From contig CANJBQ010000007.1 in assembly GCA_947472645.1 (NCBI GenBank), forward strand, positions 1 through 64,000: DNA of 64,000 bases. Reading direction: 5' to 3'. Made by a program: the position numbers and the translations under genes. Origin of the DNA: Burkholderiaceae bacterium (GTDB lineage Bacteria; Pseudomonadota; Gammaproteobacteria; Burkholderiales; Burkholderiaceae). Below the pieces are notes generated by a model. The model saw only the letters and a program-made list of their open reading frames with translations. It was not told where the DNA came from and did no database searches. Positions 8,911 through 18,147 of the stretch are shown piece by piece. Within the stretch, counting starts at the first letter, position 1; every line of letters begins with the position of its first letter.

Positions 8911-9541
8911 TGAATAGATCTAAAATTTGAAACGACAAACTCATGAGAGGCTCCAACCATAAGCTACCCAAAATTCCAGCGAATGATAATCCTATAACGA
9001 TAAAGAAACCGTACGGCTCAACTTTGGAAAGTGCCCGAGCTTGTTGATATGGCAAAAGGCCTACTAAAATTCTCCCGCCATCGAGGGGTGGAATGGGGAA
9101 TAAATTAAAGATAGCCAATACGACATTCCAATAGATTCCGGCTTTAGCCATTTCTATTAAAAAGGGATTATCCATACTGAGGTGGATCAGTGAAAATAGG
9201 ATTGACCAAATGAACGCTTGGATAAAATTCGAAGCTGGTCCTGCGAGAGCGACCCAAATCATATCTCGCTTTGGGTGATTGAGAGCAGAAAAATTGACAG
9301 GTACTGGTTTTGCGTAACCGAATAAAAAAGGTGATCCTGATAATTTTAAAATGAGTGGAATTAAAAAAGTACCAACTGGATCGACGTGTTTGAGTGGGTT
9401 CAGTGTAACGCGCCCCATTGAATATGCTGTGTAATCACCAAAATATTTTGCTGCATAACCATGCGCCGCTTCGTGCAAAGTAATTGCCAAAATAAGGGGT
9501 GGAGCGACTGTCAGAATGGTGAAAATTAAATCATATCCCAT
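8900..9541 (-). CDS. M50-family site-2-type protease
   Basis: This is a 213-residue integral membrane metalloprotease of the short S2P/M50B group. The zinc-binding HEAAH is at residues 23-27 in the first helix, and the third ligand D154 lies in NLFPIPPLDGGRI. The sequences GRVTLNPLKHVDP and WVALAGPASN are additional signatures. There is no PDZ domain, so it is not RseP; it belongs to the YwhC-like minimal subgroup. The substrate is unknown. It lies just upstream of no gene on its strand, ending inside the last codons of the convergent TAXI gene, and it follows the extradiol dioxygenase gene after 11 bases, reading leftward; the order in transcription is pirin, dioxygenase, protease. Confidence 0.92.
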   Translation of the reverse strand: MGYDLIFTILTVAPPLILAITLHEAAHGYAAKYFGDYTAYSMGRVTLNPLKHVDPVGTFLIPLILKLSGSPFLFGYAKPVPVNFSALNHPKRDMIWVALAGPASNFIQAFIWSILFSLIHLSMDNPFLIEMAKAGIYWNVVLAIFNLFPIPPLDGGRILVGLLPYQQARALSKVEPYGFFIVIGLSFAGILGSLWLEPLMSLSFQILDLFIIQ

Positions 9542-9552
9542 GATGGTTCTTT

Positions 9553-10341
9553 CTATTGGGTTGATGGCATGCCATAAACAAAGCTTAGCATGCTAATAGA
9601 GGACATTTCGATGCCATCGGTAAAGATATAAGCAGATTCTGATGGTTTTTTTAAACCGAAGGTATAGAGTGCTGGTAAATAGTGCTCAGGAGTTGGAATC
9701 GCTAATTGCGCATCTGGTCCAGCGGATTGCCAATCGATGAGTGGGCCTAAATCATTATTTAACAAATGCATCTTAAAAAAATCGTTAAATTGAATTGACC
9801 AAGGTGGAGTAGGAATATTGTTTTTCCAGGCGATGAGTTGGAGATTGTGTACGATATTGCCGCTACTAATAATGAGTATATTTTCATCACGAAGAATTTG
9901 TAATTTACGACCTAACGCAACGTGTTGGTCCGGCGTTAATGAAGCATCAATACTCATTTGTATCACTGGTATATCAGCCTGAGGATACATATATTTCAGA
10001 ACTGACCATGAGCCATGATCGATACCCCACTCGGATTCTTCAAGAGTGACGTTGGTAAACTGCGGGGTTAGGAGTCCTTTGATATGCTGGGCAAGTCCAG
10101 GAGATCCTGGTGCGGGATATTCAATATCGAACAAAGTTTGTGGAAAACCACCAAAATCATGAATTGTTTTGGGTTTATCCATAGCTGTAATCCAAATTCC
10201 TCTTGTTAACCAATGTGCTGAGATCATCACAATAGCAGTGGGTTTCGGTATCTTTTTGGCCAGACTTACCCAAGCTTGAGTATGAATGTTGGGCTCGATA
10301 GCGTACATGGGGCTGCCATGACCAACAAACAATGCGGGCAT
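9553..10341 (-). CDS. Class III extradiol ring-cleavage dioxygenase, DODA/YgiD type
   Basis: This 262-residue protein begins at MPALFVGHGSP. Metal ligands of the DODA/YgiD (LigB-like) family are recognisable: the histidine in GHGSP, the histidine in SAHW, GNIVHN and PTPEHYLPAL. Such enzymes cleave catechol-type rings (for example DOPA) next to the hydroxyl groups in the cytoplasm. The frame is open up to 10464, but that part overlaps the pirin gene and does not look like the family, so ATG at 10339-10341 is chosen. It lies 19 bases after the pirin stop on the same strand. Pirin and DODA neighbours occur together in many proteobacteria, fitting aromatic or stress metabolism. The true substrate is unknown. 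Confidence 0.92.
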   Translation of the reverse strand: MPALFVGHGSPMYAIEPNIHTQAWVSLAKKIPKPTAIVMISAHWLTRGIWITAMDKPKTIHDFGGFPQTLFDIEYPAPGSPGLAQHIKGLLTPQFTNVTLEESEWGIDHGSWSVLKYMYPQADIPVIQMSIDASLTPDQHVALGRKLQILRDENILIISSGNIVHNLQLIAWKNNIPTPPWSIQFNDFFKMHLLNNDLGPLIDWQSAGPDAQLAIPTPEHYLPALYTFGLKKPSESAYIFTDGIEMSSISMLSFVYGMPSTQ

Positions 10342-10360
10342 CGTATTCAAAAAGCCTGCC

Positions 10361-11092
10361 TTATTGATGTGACGCCATACGAGGTTGAGCCGCCTTTGGT
10401 AAATCAAACAAGAGTACTTCAGCATCCTCGCCATGCGACAGGTTGATGTGATCTTCTTGTGCAATCATGAGGGCGTCCCCAGCTTCTACAGATTCTCCAT
10501 TGACAACCAATTTTCCTTTAGCCACATGCAGGTAAGCAATACGTTCTGCCGCTAAGGAATGTTGAATCGTTTCAGTACCATCTAACAGACCCGCAAATAA
10601 CTTCGTGTTTGAGTGGATTGTTACAGAGTTGAGTTCTCCATTCGGAGAGGCGACTAAGCGTAACTTACCGCGTTTTTCTTCTGGAGGAAACATGGTTTGT
10701 TCATAGCTCGGAGGAGCGCCAATTACATCTGGTTGTATCCAAATTTGTAAAAGATGGGTTGTTTGTCCCTCAGCATGATTGTATTCACTATGCATCACGC
10801 CTTTACCAGCACTCATGCGTTGAACTTCATGAGGGTAAATAGCCTTACCATTGCCCATATTATCTTTATGGGCTAACTCACCCTCAAGTACGTAGGTAAT
10901 GATTTCCATATCCTTATGGCCATGAGTGCCAAAACCTTTTCCAGCGGCGATCCAATCCTCATTAATGACACGCAGCGGACCAAACCCCATAAACTCGGGG
11001 TCGTGATAATCCGCAAAAGAAAAACTGTGGAAGGATTTAAGCCAACCGTGATCTGCGTAGCCTCTTGCCGAGGCTGAGCGTTTATACATCAT
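10361..11092 (-). CDS. Pirin-family bicupin (YhhW-like)
   Basis: This protein of about 243 residues is a double cupin. The N-terminal cupin has the pirin metal set: two histidines in THGHKDMEI, then H and E in MHSEYNH. Upstream text HGWLKSFHSFSFADYHDP is the classic pirin start. Bacterial pirins such as YhhW can cleave quercetin in vitro, and others modulate metabolism; the physiological role here is not known. The second cupin is shorter and lacks an obvious metal site, as usual. The frame opens with TTG at 11110, but the ATG pair at 11089-11092 is closer to the family start. It is the first gene of a leftward group with the dioxygenase and probably the M50 protease. Confidence 0.92.
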   Translation of the reverse strand: MMYKRSASARGYADHGWLKSFHSFSFADYHDPEFMGFGPLRVINEDWIAAGKGFGTHGHKDMEIITYVLEGELAHKDNMGNGKAIYPHEVQRMSAGKGVMHSEYNHAEGQTTHLLQIWIQPDVIGAPPSYEQTMFPPEEKRGKLRLVASPNGELNSVTIHSNTKLFAGLLDGTETIQHSLAAERIAYLHVAKGKLVVNGESVEAGDALMIAQEDHINLSHGEDAEVLLFDLPKAAQPRMASHQ

Positions 11093-11183
11093 AAGAACAG
11101 TCCATATCAATAGATAAGTTAAGAATAATCTATTTTAATGAACTGTGCGTAATAGGCTGACTTTATAGGGGTTGATGTGAGTT

Positions 11184-11627
11184 TTAATAAGTTTTATAGG
11201 GTAAAAACTTACCAGATAGAACCACGTGTACGCGATCACCTTTAGGATCAGGTTCGCGGGCGATATCCATTGAGAAATCGATTGCGCTCATAATTCCATC
11301 CCCAAATTCTTCATGAATTAGCTCTTTAATGGTTGTTCCATAAACACTCACAATTTCATACCAACGGTAAATGAGTGGATCTGTTGGAACTGCGCTAGGA
11401 AGGGACCCTTTATAAGGAACAATTTGTAACCAAGCCATTTCTTCATCGGTTAAACCAAATAGCTCTCCAGCCACTTCAGCTTGAGCTTTAGTAAAAGTCA
11501 TTTGACCAAGGCAGGCTGCTGTCACCCATTCTTTTGATTCTCCAATAGCGGTTGCGATATCCGCCCACTTCATTCCTTTTAGAACTTTTTGGTTCATGAT
11601 TTTTTCTGTTACTAAGACACGATTCAT
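11184..11627 (-). CDS. cynS: Cyanate hydratase (cyanase)
   Basis: This is a 147-residue cyanase, which converts cyanate plus bicarbonate to carbamate (giving ammonia and CO2). The catalytic triad of E. coli CynS (R96, E99, S122) is present as R88, E91 and S114 within IYRWYEIVSVYGTT and GDGIMSAIDF. The N-terminal helical part (residues 10-70) matches the helix-turn-helix-like oligomerisation domain. Length is normal for the family (about 147-156). AAGGG six bases before ATG 11627 supports the start. It lies 14 bases downstream of the transporter ATPase gene, so it is the last gene of cobA-nrtB-nrtD-cynS, suggesting the transporter also handles cyanate. Confidence 0.97.
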   Translation of the reverse strand: MNRVLVTEKIMNQKVLKGMKWADIATAIGESKEWVTAACLGQMTFTKAQAEVAGELFGLTDEEMAWLQIVPYKGSLPSAVPTDPLIYRWYEIVSVYGTTIKELIHEEFGDGIMSAIDFSMDIAREPDPKGDRVHVVLSGKFLPYKTY

Positions 11628-11641
11628 AACATCCCTTTCAT

Positions 11642-12511
11642 TTATACGTTAATTGATTCTTCAATACCAGGTTGGACGATGATGGGTTGGTAACCATCTA
11701 ACGACTTACCATTTGCTGCTTCTGCTTGAAGCTGTTTTGAACGGTTGACTAAAAAGTCTACCAAGTGATTTCGAACTGGGTAATACAGCGCTTCTTTGTG
11801 CAGGGTAGAGCGTTGCCGATTTTTTGGTAATGTGTTGATGACAATTTCAGCGATCTTTGCATTAGGTCCATTGCTCATCAGTAAGATGCGGTCGGATAAG
11901 AGGATGGCCTCATCAACATCATGTGTAATCATAAAAACAGTTTGATGGGTTTCTTGACAGATTTTTAGTAACTCATCTTGAATCACCCCTCTTGTTAAAG
12001 CATCTAAGGCGCCAAACGGCTCGTCTAAGAGGAGCATTTGTGGTTCAATTGCAAAGGCTCTTGCAATACCTACGCGCTGCTTCATGCCGCCTGAGAGTTC
12101 AGATGGTTTTTTCTTATTAGCGCCATGCAGACCGACTAATTGCAAATATTTATTTGCCTGTTCTTCAATTTGCGATTTTGACCAATCTGGAAACTTGGAT
12201 TTAATCGCAAAACTTACATTTTCTATCACCGTCATCCAGGGCATTAAGGCATGTCCTTGAAATACGACACCACGTTCTAGACCAGGGCCTTTAATTTCAC
12301 GTTCAAGCATAAATGCGTAGCCTGAACTCGCTTTTTCAAGTCCCGCTAAGACGTTGAGGATGGTTGTTTTACCACAGCCAGAGTGACCAATAATACAAAT
12401 GAATTCGCCTTTTTGAATCTCAAAGTTGATGCCATCGAAGACCGGTGGCCCATTGGGGTTATATGATTTACTTAAATTTTGTACTTGTAAAAAAGCTTTA
12501 TCAGTCCGCAT
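11642..12511 (-). CDS. nrtD: Nitrate/cyanate ABC transporter ATPase
   Basis: This ATP-binding subunit has about 289 residues from the ATG at 12511. It shows Walker [10 protein letters not shown], the Q-loop in [14 protein letters not shown], signature [16 protein letters not shown], Walker [13 protein letters not shown] and the switch histidine in [10 protein letters not shown]. It belongs to the nitrate/sulfonate/taurine group (NrtD, CynD, SsuB). It lacks a C-terminal NrtA-like domain, so it is NrtD rather than NrtC. The start at 12511 overlaps the permease stop by 11 bases; the longer frame to 12571 reads through permease sequence. Cyanase follows immediately. Nitrate versus cyanate specificity is not decided by sequence; nrtA and nasA nearby favour nitrate. 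Confidence 0.92.
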   Translation of the reverse strand: MRTDKAFLQVQNLSKSYNPNGPPVFDGINFEIQKGEFICIIGHSGCGKTTILNVLAGLEKASSGYAFMLEREIKGPGLERGVVFQGHALMPWMTVIENVSFAIKSKFPDWSKSQIEEQANKYLQLVGLHGANKKKPSELSGGMKQRVGIARAFAIEPQMLLLDEPFGALDALTRGVIQDELLKICQETHQTVFMITHDVDEAILLSDRILLMSNGPNAKIAEIVINTLPKNRQRSTLHKEALYYPVRNHLVDFLVNRSKQLQAEAANGKSLDGYQPIIVQPGIEESINV

Positions 12512-13376
12512 ATGAAACCCATTTTTGAAGTTGTCCGAATAAGGCATCCAGTAGCATACCCACAGTACCAATTAATAAAATGGCAAAGATAACGCTCGAC
12601 AGGGATAGGTTATTCCATTCATTCCACAAGAAGTAACCAATTCCTGTTCCACCAACTAGCATTTCAGCCGCAACAATCACGAGCCATGCGATACCCATAG
12701 AAATACGCATCCCAGTTAGAATCGTTGGCGCTGCAGCCGGTAGGATAACCAAAAACGCTTTACGTAATGGGGTTACCTCTAAGGTTTTTGCAACATTAAG
12801 CCACTCCTTACGAACGCTAGCAACGCCAAAAGCGGTATTAATTAACATGGGCCAAATAGAACAAATAAAGATAACAAAGATGGCGGAAATCGAAGAGTCT
12901 TTGATGGTGTAAAGAGCAATAGGCATCCAGGCAAGTGGGGAGATGGGCTTTAAGATTTGAATAAAGGGGTTTAAGGCTTGGTAGATGAGTGGCGACATAC
13001 CGATTAAAAATCCTAAAGGTAAAGCGATAATCATTGCCAAAAAGAATCCTAGGCCAACACGACCCAAAGAAAATAGGAGTTGAATCCCGATACCTTTATC
13101 GTTAGGGCCGTTATCGTAGAACGGATGTGATAATTTTTCATAGATGGTCTTTCCCATTTGTGTAAGGGTAGGGAATCCAGATTTAACAGCTCCATCCATA
13201 TTGTTGCCGTTCCCCATTAGAGAGTTATATTCGGCAGAGTTGCCAGCATTCGCTGATGCGGCAGCAGCAATTCTTGAGGTTTTTGGTGTTGTTGCTACAT
13301 GCCATAAAAAAAGTGAGAACATTAAAATCAATATCGAAAGAAAAATACCTTTCGTTTTAACAGATAGCGACTTCAT
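12501..13376 (-). CDS. nrtB: Nitrate/cyanate ABC transporter permease
   Basis: This 291-residue inner-membrane permease belongs to the BPD_transp_1 type used for nitrate, cyanate and sulfonates. It has an N-terminal helix (about residues 10-27) followed by a long periplasmic stretch, then [15 protein letters not shown] and five or so further helices. The EAA-loop region reads [20 protein letters not shown] with [15 protein letters not shown], the contact for the ATPase, and [18 protein letters not shown] is a family signature. Gene order is permease then ATPase then cyanase. The matching binding protein NrtA is encoded on the other strand beyond cobA, so the transporter genes are split between two divergent units. 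Confidence 0.92.
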   Translation of the reverse strand: MKSLSVKTKGIFLSILILMFSLFLWHVATTPKTSRIAAAASANAGNSAEYNSLMGNGNNMDGAVKSGFPTLTQMGKTIYEKLSHPFYDNGPNDKGIGIQLLFSLGRVGLGFFLAMIIALPLGFLIGMSPLIYQALNPFIQILKPISPLAWMPIALYTIKDSSISAIFVIFICSIWPMLINTAFGVASVRKEWLNVAKTLEVTPLRKAFLVILPAAAPTILTGMRISMGIAWLVIVAAEMLVGGTGIGYFLWNEWNNLSLSSVIFAILLIGTVGMLLDALFGQLQKWVSYAD

Positions 13377-13452
13377 AGTTGTCTTTCAAAAAAGTAATTC
13401 TGATTAATGGGTTTTAGAGTATTCATATATATTTTTAACAGTGTGGTTTTCG

Positions 13453-14250
13453 TTAGTTGCCTATGTATGCCCGAACCTGCTGCTCTAGCGAGGGAATTAA
13501 TGGCGTTAATTCGTCTGCAGCATTCTTATAAACTTCTCCAATGAGAACGATGACTGGTTTTTTTTCATGGAATACATTTTCTTGTTGAAAGTGGAGTAAC
13601 TCTTCTAAACAGGTACCAAATGACCTTTGATGTGGCAGGCTGACAGATTCTACTAGGCAAACGGGCGTAGATAAGGCGTAGCCTTGGGCAATCATCTCTT
13701 TTGCAATTTGGGGGAGTTGTTCACGACCCATGTAATAAATCTGTGTATCTTGATCTTCATAGTTCAGATGGCTTGGTAACGTCGTAATTTTTAACGTACG
13801 GCTAATATTTCTTGCAGTGGGAGGCTGTTTTAATTCTGCGCAAGCAGCTAATGCGGTGGTGATGCCCGGTACAATTTCAAAATATATGTTTGCCGATTTA
13901 AGCGCATCAATTTCTTCATTGGCACGGCCAAAAATTAAAGGATCACCGCCTTTAAGACGGACAATGACATCTTTTTTTTCTGCGGCTAGAACCAATTGAC
14001 GGTTGATAAATTTTTGAGCTGTTGAATATTTTCCGCAACGCTTGCCCACAAGGACAATTTCAGCTTGTGGACACCATTCGAGCATTTTAGGGTCAACCAA
14101 GGCATCACAAAACACGACATTAGCATTTGCTAGAATTTGGGCACCACGAACTGTTATGAGATCAAATGCTCCAGGGCCTGCACCAATCAGGTACACGCCC
14201 GATTTAGGGGCATTCTTAGCGCACGGAGAGAAAAGATTCATATTGGACAT
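13453..14250 (-). CDS. cobA: Uroporphyrinogen-III C-methyltransferase
   Basis: This 265-residue SUMT enzyme methylates uroporphyrinogen III at C2 and C7 to precorrin-2, the first step to sirohaem. Motifs are the SAM-site YLIGAGPGAFDLITVRG near the N terminus, VVFCDALVD, VRLKGGDPLIFGR, and VPGITTALAA. It is the stand-alone enzyme; the CysG dehydrogenase/ferrochelatase domain is absent. Sirohaem is the cofactor of NirB, encoded on the other side of the intergenic region, so its place here is functional. AAAGGAGTC directly before the ATG at 14250 leaves very short spacing; the in-frame ATG at 14241 (MNLFSP) is a good alternative. It heads the leftward nrtB-nrtD-cynS group after a 76-base gap. 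Confidence 0.94.
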   Translation of the reverse strand: MSNMNLFSPCAKNAPKSGVYLIGAGPGAFDLITVRGAQILANANVVFCDALVDPKMLEWCPQAEIVLVGKRCGKYSTAQKFINRQLVLAAEKKDVIVRLKGGDPLIFGRANEEIDALKSANIYFEIVPGITTALAACAELKQPPTARNISRTLKITTLPSHLNYEDQDTQIYYMGREQLPQIAKEMIAQGYALSTPVCLVESVSLPHQRSFGTCLEELLHFQQENVFHEKKPVIVLIGEVYKNAADELTPLIPSLEQQVRAYIGN

Positions 14251-14410
14251 GACTCCTTTATAAATTCTTTATCATGACCCGAAAATAAATAAGCACCAAA
14301 AAAAGGAATGAGTTCCCCATCTTGAAAATAACGCACCAATTTAAAGCAATTCTAAAGACGTTTATTTTATAAATCCTTATGGTAGAGATATGTTCAAACG
14401 TGAGGACTTT
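14251..14410. promoter_or_regulatory. Divergent control region of the nitrogen-assimilation island
   Basis: This 160-base gap separates cobA from nrtA and must hold both promoters of the island. The only inverted repeat that I see is the short GGAA-N4-TTCC at 14305-14316. I found no convincing sigma-54 -24/-12 element (TGGCAC-N5-TTGC) on either strand and no clear NtrC-type palindrome, so the mode of control is open. Confidence 0.4.
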
Positions 14411-15700
14411 ATGAAAAATATGCCACCTAAAAATCATTTAACTGACCCATCTAGCACAGAGCCACAGCTTAGTTCTTCAAAACGCTCAACTTTAAAATCA
14501 ATCGGCGCAGTTAGTTTAATTAGCTTAATTGACCCTTTAGTAAAAGCTGGTGCGTGGGCGGCTGGATCTGACGCTCCTGAAAAAACCGATGTGAAGGTAA
14601 GTTTTATTGCATTGACAGATTGCTCTTCAGTAGTGATGGCTAACCATCTTGGGTTAGATAAAAAATATGGCGTTAAGATTATCCCAACGAAAGAAGCGTC
14701 CTGGGCAGCGATTAGAGATAAATTAGTCAATGGAGAGAATGATCTTTCACATATTTTGTATGGGCTTGTTTATGGCCTGCAATTAGGCATTGGCGGTCAA
14801 CAAAAAGATATGAATATATTGATGACGCTGAACAATAATGGTCAGGCGATTACTCTTTCAAAAGCCTTGTATCAAAAAGGTGTTACAGATGGGGAGAAAT
14901 TAAAAAATTTGATGGATAAAGAAAAGCGTGAGTATACGTTTGCGCAAACTTTTCCAACAGGTACGCATGCTATGTGGCTATATTATTGGTTGGCTCATTA
15001 TGGAATAAATCCATTTAAGGATGCCAAGATGATTACTGTGCCTCCTCCGCAAATGGTGGCCAATATGCGAAGCGGTAATATGGATGGTTATTGTGTTGGA
15101 GAGCCTTGGAATGCGCGTGCCATTGTTGATGGTATTGGATTTACCGCCATAACGACACAAGAAATTTGGCCGAATCACCCTGAAAAAGTTTTGGGGACTA
15201 CGGCTGACTTTGTGAAGAAATATCCAAACACCACTAGAGCAGTGACTTCCGCCATACTGGAAGCATCTAAATATATTGATTCATCGGCAAAATCTAAGCA
15301 TGAGACTGCTGAGGTGGTTAGTGCGCCATCATTTGTTAATACGGATATAAACGTCATTCAAGATCGTATGATGGGGCGCTATAACAACGGTATTGGAAAA
15401 GCTTGGGACGATCCCAACGCGATGAAGTTTTATAACGACGGGGCTGTTAATTTCCCGTATCTTTCAGACGGGATGTGGTTTATGACTCAGCATAAACGTT
15501 GGGGCTTACTCAAGGAACATCCTAATTATTTAGAGGTGGCTAAGAAAGTGAACAATATCGCGGTATACAAACAGGCGGCGGAAGCTACAAAGACGCCATT
15601 ACCAAAATCAGAGATGCGTTCCAGTAAGTTGTTTGATGGCGTGGTTTGGAATGGACAAAATCCAAGTGCCTATGCTGATAGCTTCAAGATTAAAGCATGA
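14411..15700 (+). CDS. nrtA: Nitrate ABC transporter substrate-binding protein
   Basis: This NrtA/CmpA-family periplasmic receptor has about 429 residues. Family features are KVSFIALTDCSSVVMANHLGL, ASWAAIRDKLVNGENDLSH, GTHAMWLYYWLAHYGINP and MRSGNMDGYCVGEPWNARA. These outline the nitrate site of NrtA-type proteins. The N terminus (KRSTLKSIGAVSLISLID) resembles an export signal but has a KR, not an RR pair, and no lipobox, so the export route is uncertain. GTGAGG five bases before the ATG at 14411 supports that start over the ATG at 14390. Its stop overlaps the nirB start (ATGA), placing it at the head of nrtA-nirB-nirD-nasA-ybiB, apart from its permease and ATPase genes. Confidence 0.92.
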   Translation: MKNMPPKNHLTDPSSTEPQLSSSKRSTLKSIGAVSLISLIDPLVKAGAWAAGSDAPEKTDVKVSFIALTDCSSVVMANHLGLDKKYGVKIIPTKEASWAAIRDKLVNGENDLSHILYGLVYGLQLGIGGQQKDMNILMTLNNNGQAITLSKALYQKGVTDGEKLKNLMDKEKREYTFAQTFPTGTHAMWLYYWLAHYGINPFKDAKMITVPPPQMVANMRSGNMDGYCVGEPWNARAIVDGIGFTAITTQEIWPNHPEKVLGTTADFVKKYPNTTRAVTSAILEASKYIDSSAKSKHETAEVVSAPSFVNTDINVIQDRMMGRYNNGIGKAWDDPNAMKFYNDGAVNFPYLSDGMWFMTQHKRWGLLKEHPNYLEVAKKVNNIAVYKQAAEATKTPLPKSEMRSSKLFDGVVWNGQNPSAYADSFKIKA

Positions 15701-18147
15701 ACAAAACTAAACTCGTGATGATCGGCAATGGTATGGCAGGAGTGCGGACCATTGAAGAGTTATTGAAAATGGCGCCGGATTTATATGAAATCACGATCTT
15801 TGGTGCGGAACCACATCCTAATTACAATCGTATTTTGTTGTCTCCAGTTCTTTCAGGTGAGCAAACTTTAGATCAAATCATTTTGAATGATATAGATTGG
15901 TATGCTCAGAATAAGATTCGATTGCATTTAAGTAAAAAAGTAACTCAGATTAATCGTAAAGAAAAATACGTGGTTGCTGAGGATGGCACTCGTGAAGATT
16001 ACGACAGACTCTTATTTGCAACAGGTTCTCTGCCGTTTATTTTACCGATACCTGGCAACAATTTGCCTGGCGTTATTTCGTACCGGGATATTAAAGATAC
16101 GAATGAGATGATTGATACTGCCAAAACTCACAAAAATGCAGTTGTAATTGGTGGAGGCTTGCTAGGTCTCGAGGCAGCTAATGGGTTGGCTTTACGTGGC
16201 ATGAATGTTACGGTGATTCATTTGGCGCCTTGGTTGATGGAGCGCCAATTAGATGAAACAGCGGCAAAGCTTCTGCAGCAATCTCTTGAAGAGAAAGGCC
16301 TACATTTTTTATTAGGTGCCCACACTGAGGCGTTGATACCTAATCAACTAAATGATCGAGTAGCCAAGGTGAGGCTGAAAACTGGACTCGAAATTTCAGC
16401 AGATTTAGTGGTCATGGCGGCAGGTATTAAACCGAATACGGCGTTAGCTGAATCTGCTGGACTTCATTGTCATCGGGGTATTGTTGTTAGTGATACGATG
16501 CAAACATTTGATCCACGTGTTTATGCCGTTGGTGAGTGCGCTAGTCATCGAGGAATTAGTTATGGTTTAGTTGCACCATTATTTGAGCAGGCTAAAGTTT
16601 GTGCTAGTCACTTAGCACAGCAGGGTATAGGTAATTATCAGGGCTCGGTGACATCAACAAAGCTCAAAGTGACTGGCATTGATTTATTTTCTGCTGGAAA
16701 TTTTATGGGGGGTGATGGCGTTGAAGAAATTACTCTTAATGACTCAAATGGTGGCGTGTATAAAAAATTAGTGATTCAAGATGACCGATTAATCGGGGCT
16801 TGTATGTTTGGTGATACAGCTGACAGTACTTGGTACTTTAAGTTGATGCGTGATCAACAAGATATTTCTCAAATCAGAGAAACCTTGATGTTTGGTGAGA
16901 CCAATATTGGTGATGTTGGGCATCAAGGGCATGATAAAGCTGCGGGTATGAAAGATACGGATGAGGTATGTGGCTGCAATGGGATTACTAAAGGGACGAT
17001 CGTTAAAGCAGTTCGTGATCAGGGTTTATTTACTTTAGATGAAGTCAAAAAATGTACAAAGGCGAGTAGTTCTTGTGGCTCATGTACTGGATTAGTTGAA
17101 CAAATTCTTATGAATGTATTGGGCTCTGATTATTCAGCCACACCCCGTAAGAAAGCAGTTTGTGGTTGTACAGATGCCTCGCACGATGAGGTAAGAGCGG
17201 CGATTCGTAAAGAGCATTTAATTAACCAAGACCAAGTTCGTAAATTTTTAAACTGGAAATTGCCTAATGGGTGTGCGACCTGTCGGCCAGCGCTGAATTA
17301 TTATTTGATTTCCACATGGCCGCACGAAGCAAAAGATGATCCGCAATCACGATTTATCAACGAGAGAGCGCATGCCAATATTCAAAAAGATGGAACATAC
17401 TCGGTGGTTCCGAGAATGTTTGGCGGGATTACAACTCCAGCTGAGCTCAGAAGAATTGCTGATGTTGCAGAAAAATATGAAGTGCCGACGGTTAAGGTGA
17501 CTGGTGGACAACGCATTGATTTATTGGGCGTTAAGAAGGAAGATTTACCTGCAGTTTGGAAAGAGTTAGATATGCCTTCCGGACATGCTTATGGTAAATC
17601 CATACGCACAGTAAAGACTTGCGTAGGCGATGAACATTGTCGTTTTGGCACTCAATCATCCATGCGCATGGGAGTGGATTTAGAGCGTATGTTGTTTGGT
17701 ATGTATGCGCCTCATAAGGTCAAACTAGCTGTCTCAGGCTGTCCTCGTAATTGCGCAGAAGCAGGCATTAAGGATGTTGGCGTCATTGGGGTTGAGTCTG
17801 GGTGGGAAATTTATATTGCTGGCAATGGGGGTATTAAAACTGAGGTTGCTCAATTTTTATGCAAAGTAAAAACTGATGAAGAGGTACGTGAGTATGCGGG
17901 AGCTTTTTTACAGTTATATCGCGAAGAAGCTTGGTACTTAGATCGAACTGTACATTATGTATCTCGTGTAGGAATGGATTACATTACAGAAAAAATTATT
18001 AATGACTCAGAAAATCGTCAACAACTATATGCAAGGTTGTTATTTGATTTAAAGGACGCTCCCGATCCATGGAAAGAGTTTGAGCGAGCGGGTGTTGATA
18101 TTCGACAGTTTATTCCGATTAAGAGTCAGGAATTATCTGATGTCTAG
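15697..18147 (+). CDS. nirB: NAD(P)H-dependent nitrite reductase large subunit
   Basis: This 816-residue cytoplasmic enzyme subunit reduces nitrite to ammonium with six electrons from NAD(P)H. Order of domains: FAD/NADH oxidoreductase (residues 1-320, dinucleotide motifs at the start and at VVIGGGLLGLEAA); a first BFD-like 2Fe-2S domain (C425, C427, C460, C463); a second BFD-like unit (C489, C491, C526, C529); a ferredoxin-like half domain (about 560-625); and the sirohaem/4Fe-4S domain with C642, C648, C682 and C686 in GCPRNCAEAG. All cofactor residues are present. Its ATG overlaps the nrtA stop and its end overlaps nirD, so it is translationally coupled to both. Sirohaem comes from the cobA product nearby. 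Confidence 0.97.
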   Translation: MNKTKLVMIGNGMAGVRTIEELLKMAPDLYEITIFGAEPHPNYNRILLSPVLSGEQTLDQIILNDIDWYAQNKIRLHLSKKVTQINRKEKYVVAEDGTREDYDRLLFATGSLPFILPIPGNNLPGVISYRDIKDTNEMIDTAKTHKNAVVIGGGLLGLEAANGLALRGMNVTVIHLAPWLMERQLDETAAKLLQQSLEEKGLHFLLGAHTEALIPNQLNDRVAKVRLKTGLEISADLVVMAAGIKPNTALAESAGLHCHRGIVVSDTMQTFDPRVYAVGECASHRGISYGLVAPLFEQAKVCASHLAQQGIGNYQGSVTSTKLKVTGIDLFSAGNFMGGDGVEEITLNDSNGGVYKKLVIQDDRLIGACMFGDTADSTWYFKLMRDQQDISQIRETLMFGETNIGDVGHQGHDKAAGMKDTDEVCGCNGITKGTIVKAVRDQGLFTLDEVKKCTKASSSCGSCTGLVEQILMNVLGSDYSATPRKKAVCGCTDASHDEVRAAIRKEHLINQDQVRKFLNWKLPNGCATCRPALNYYLISTWPHEAKDDPQSRFINERAHANIQKDGTYSVVPRMFGGITTPAELRRIADVAEKYEVPTVKVTGGQRIDLLGVKKEDLPAVWKELDMPSGHAYGKSIRTVKTCVGDEHCRFGTQSSMRMGVDLERMLFGMYAPHKVKLAVSGCPRNCAEAGIKDVGVIGVESGWEIYIAGNGGIKTEVAQFLCKVKTDEEVREYAGAFLQLYREEAWYLDRTVHYVSRVGMDYITEKIINDSENRQQLYARLLFDLKDAPDPWKEFERAGVDIRQFIPIKSQELSDV

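Noticed and set aside
14251..14410. Sigma-54 promoter for the nitrogen island
   Set aside because: Neither strand has TGGCAC-N5-TTGC with acceptable matches.
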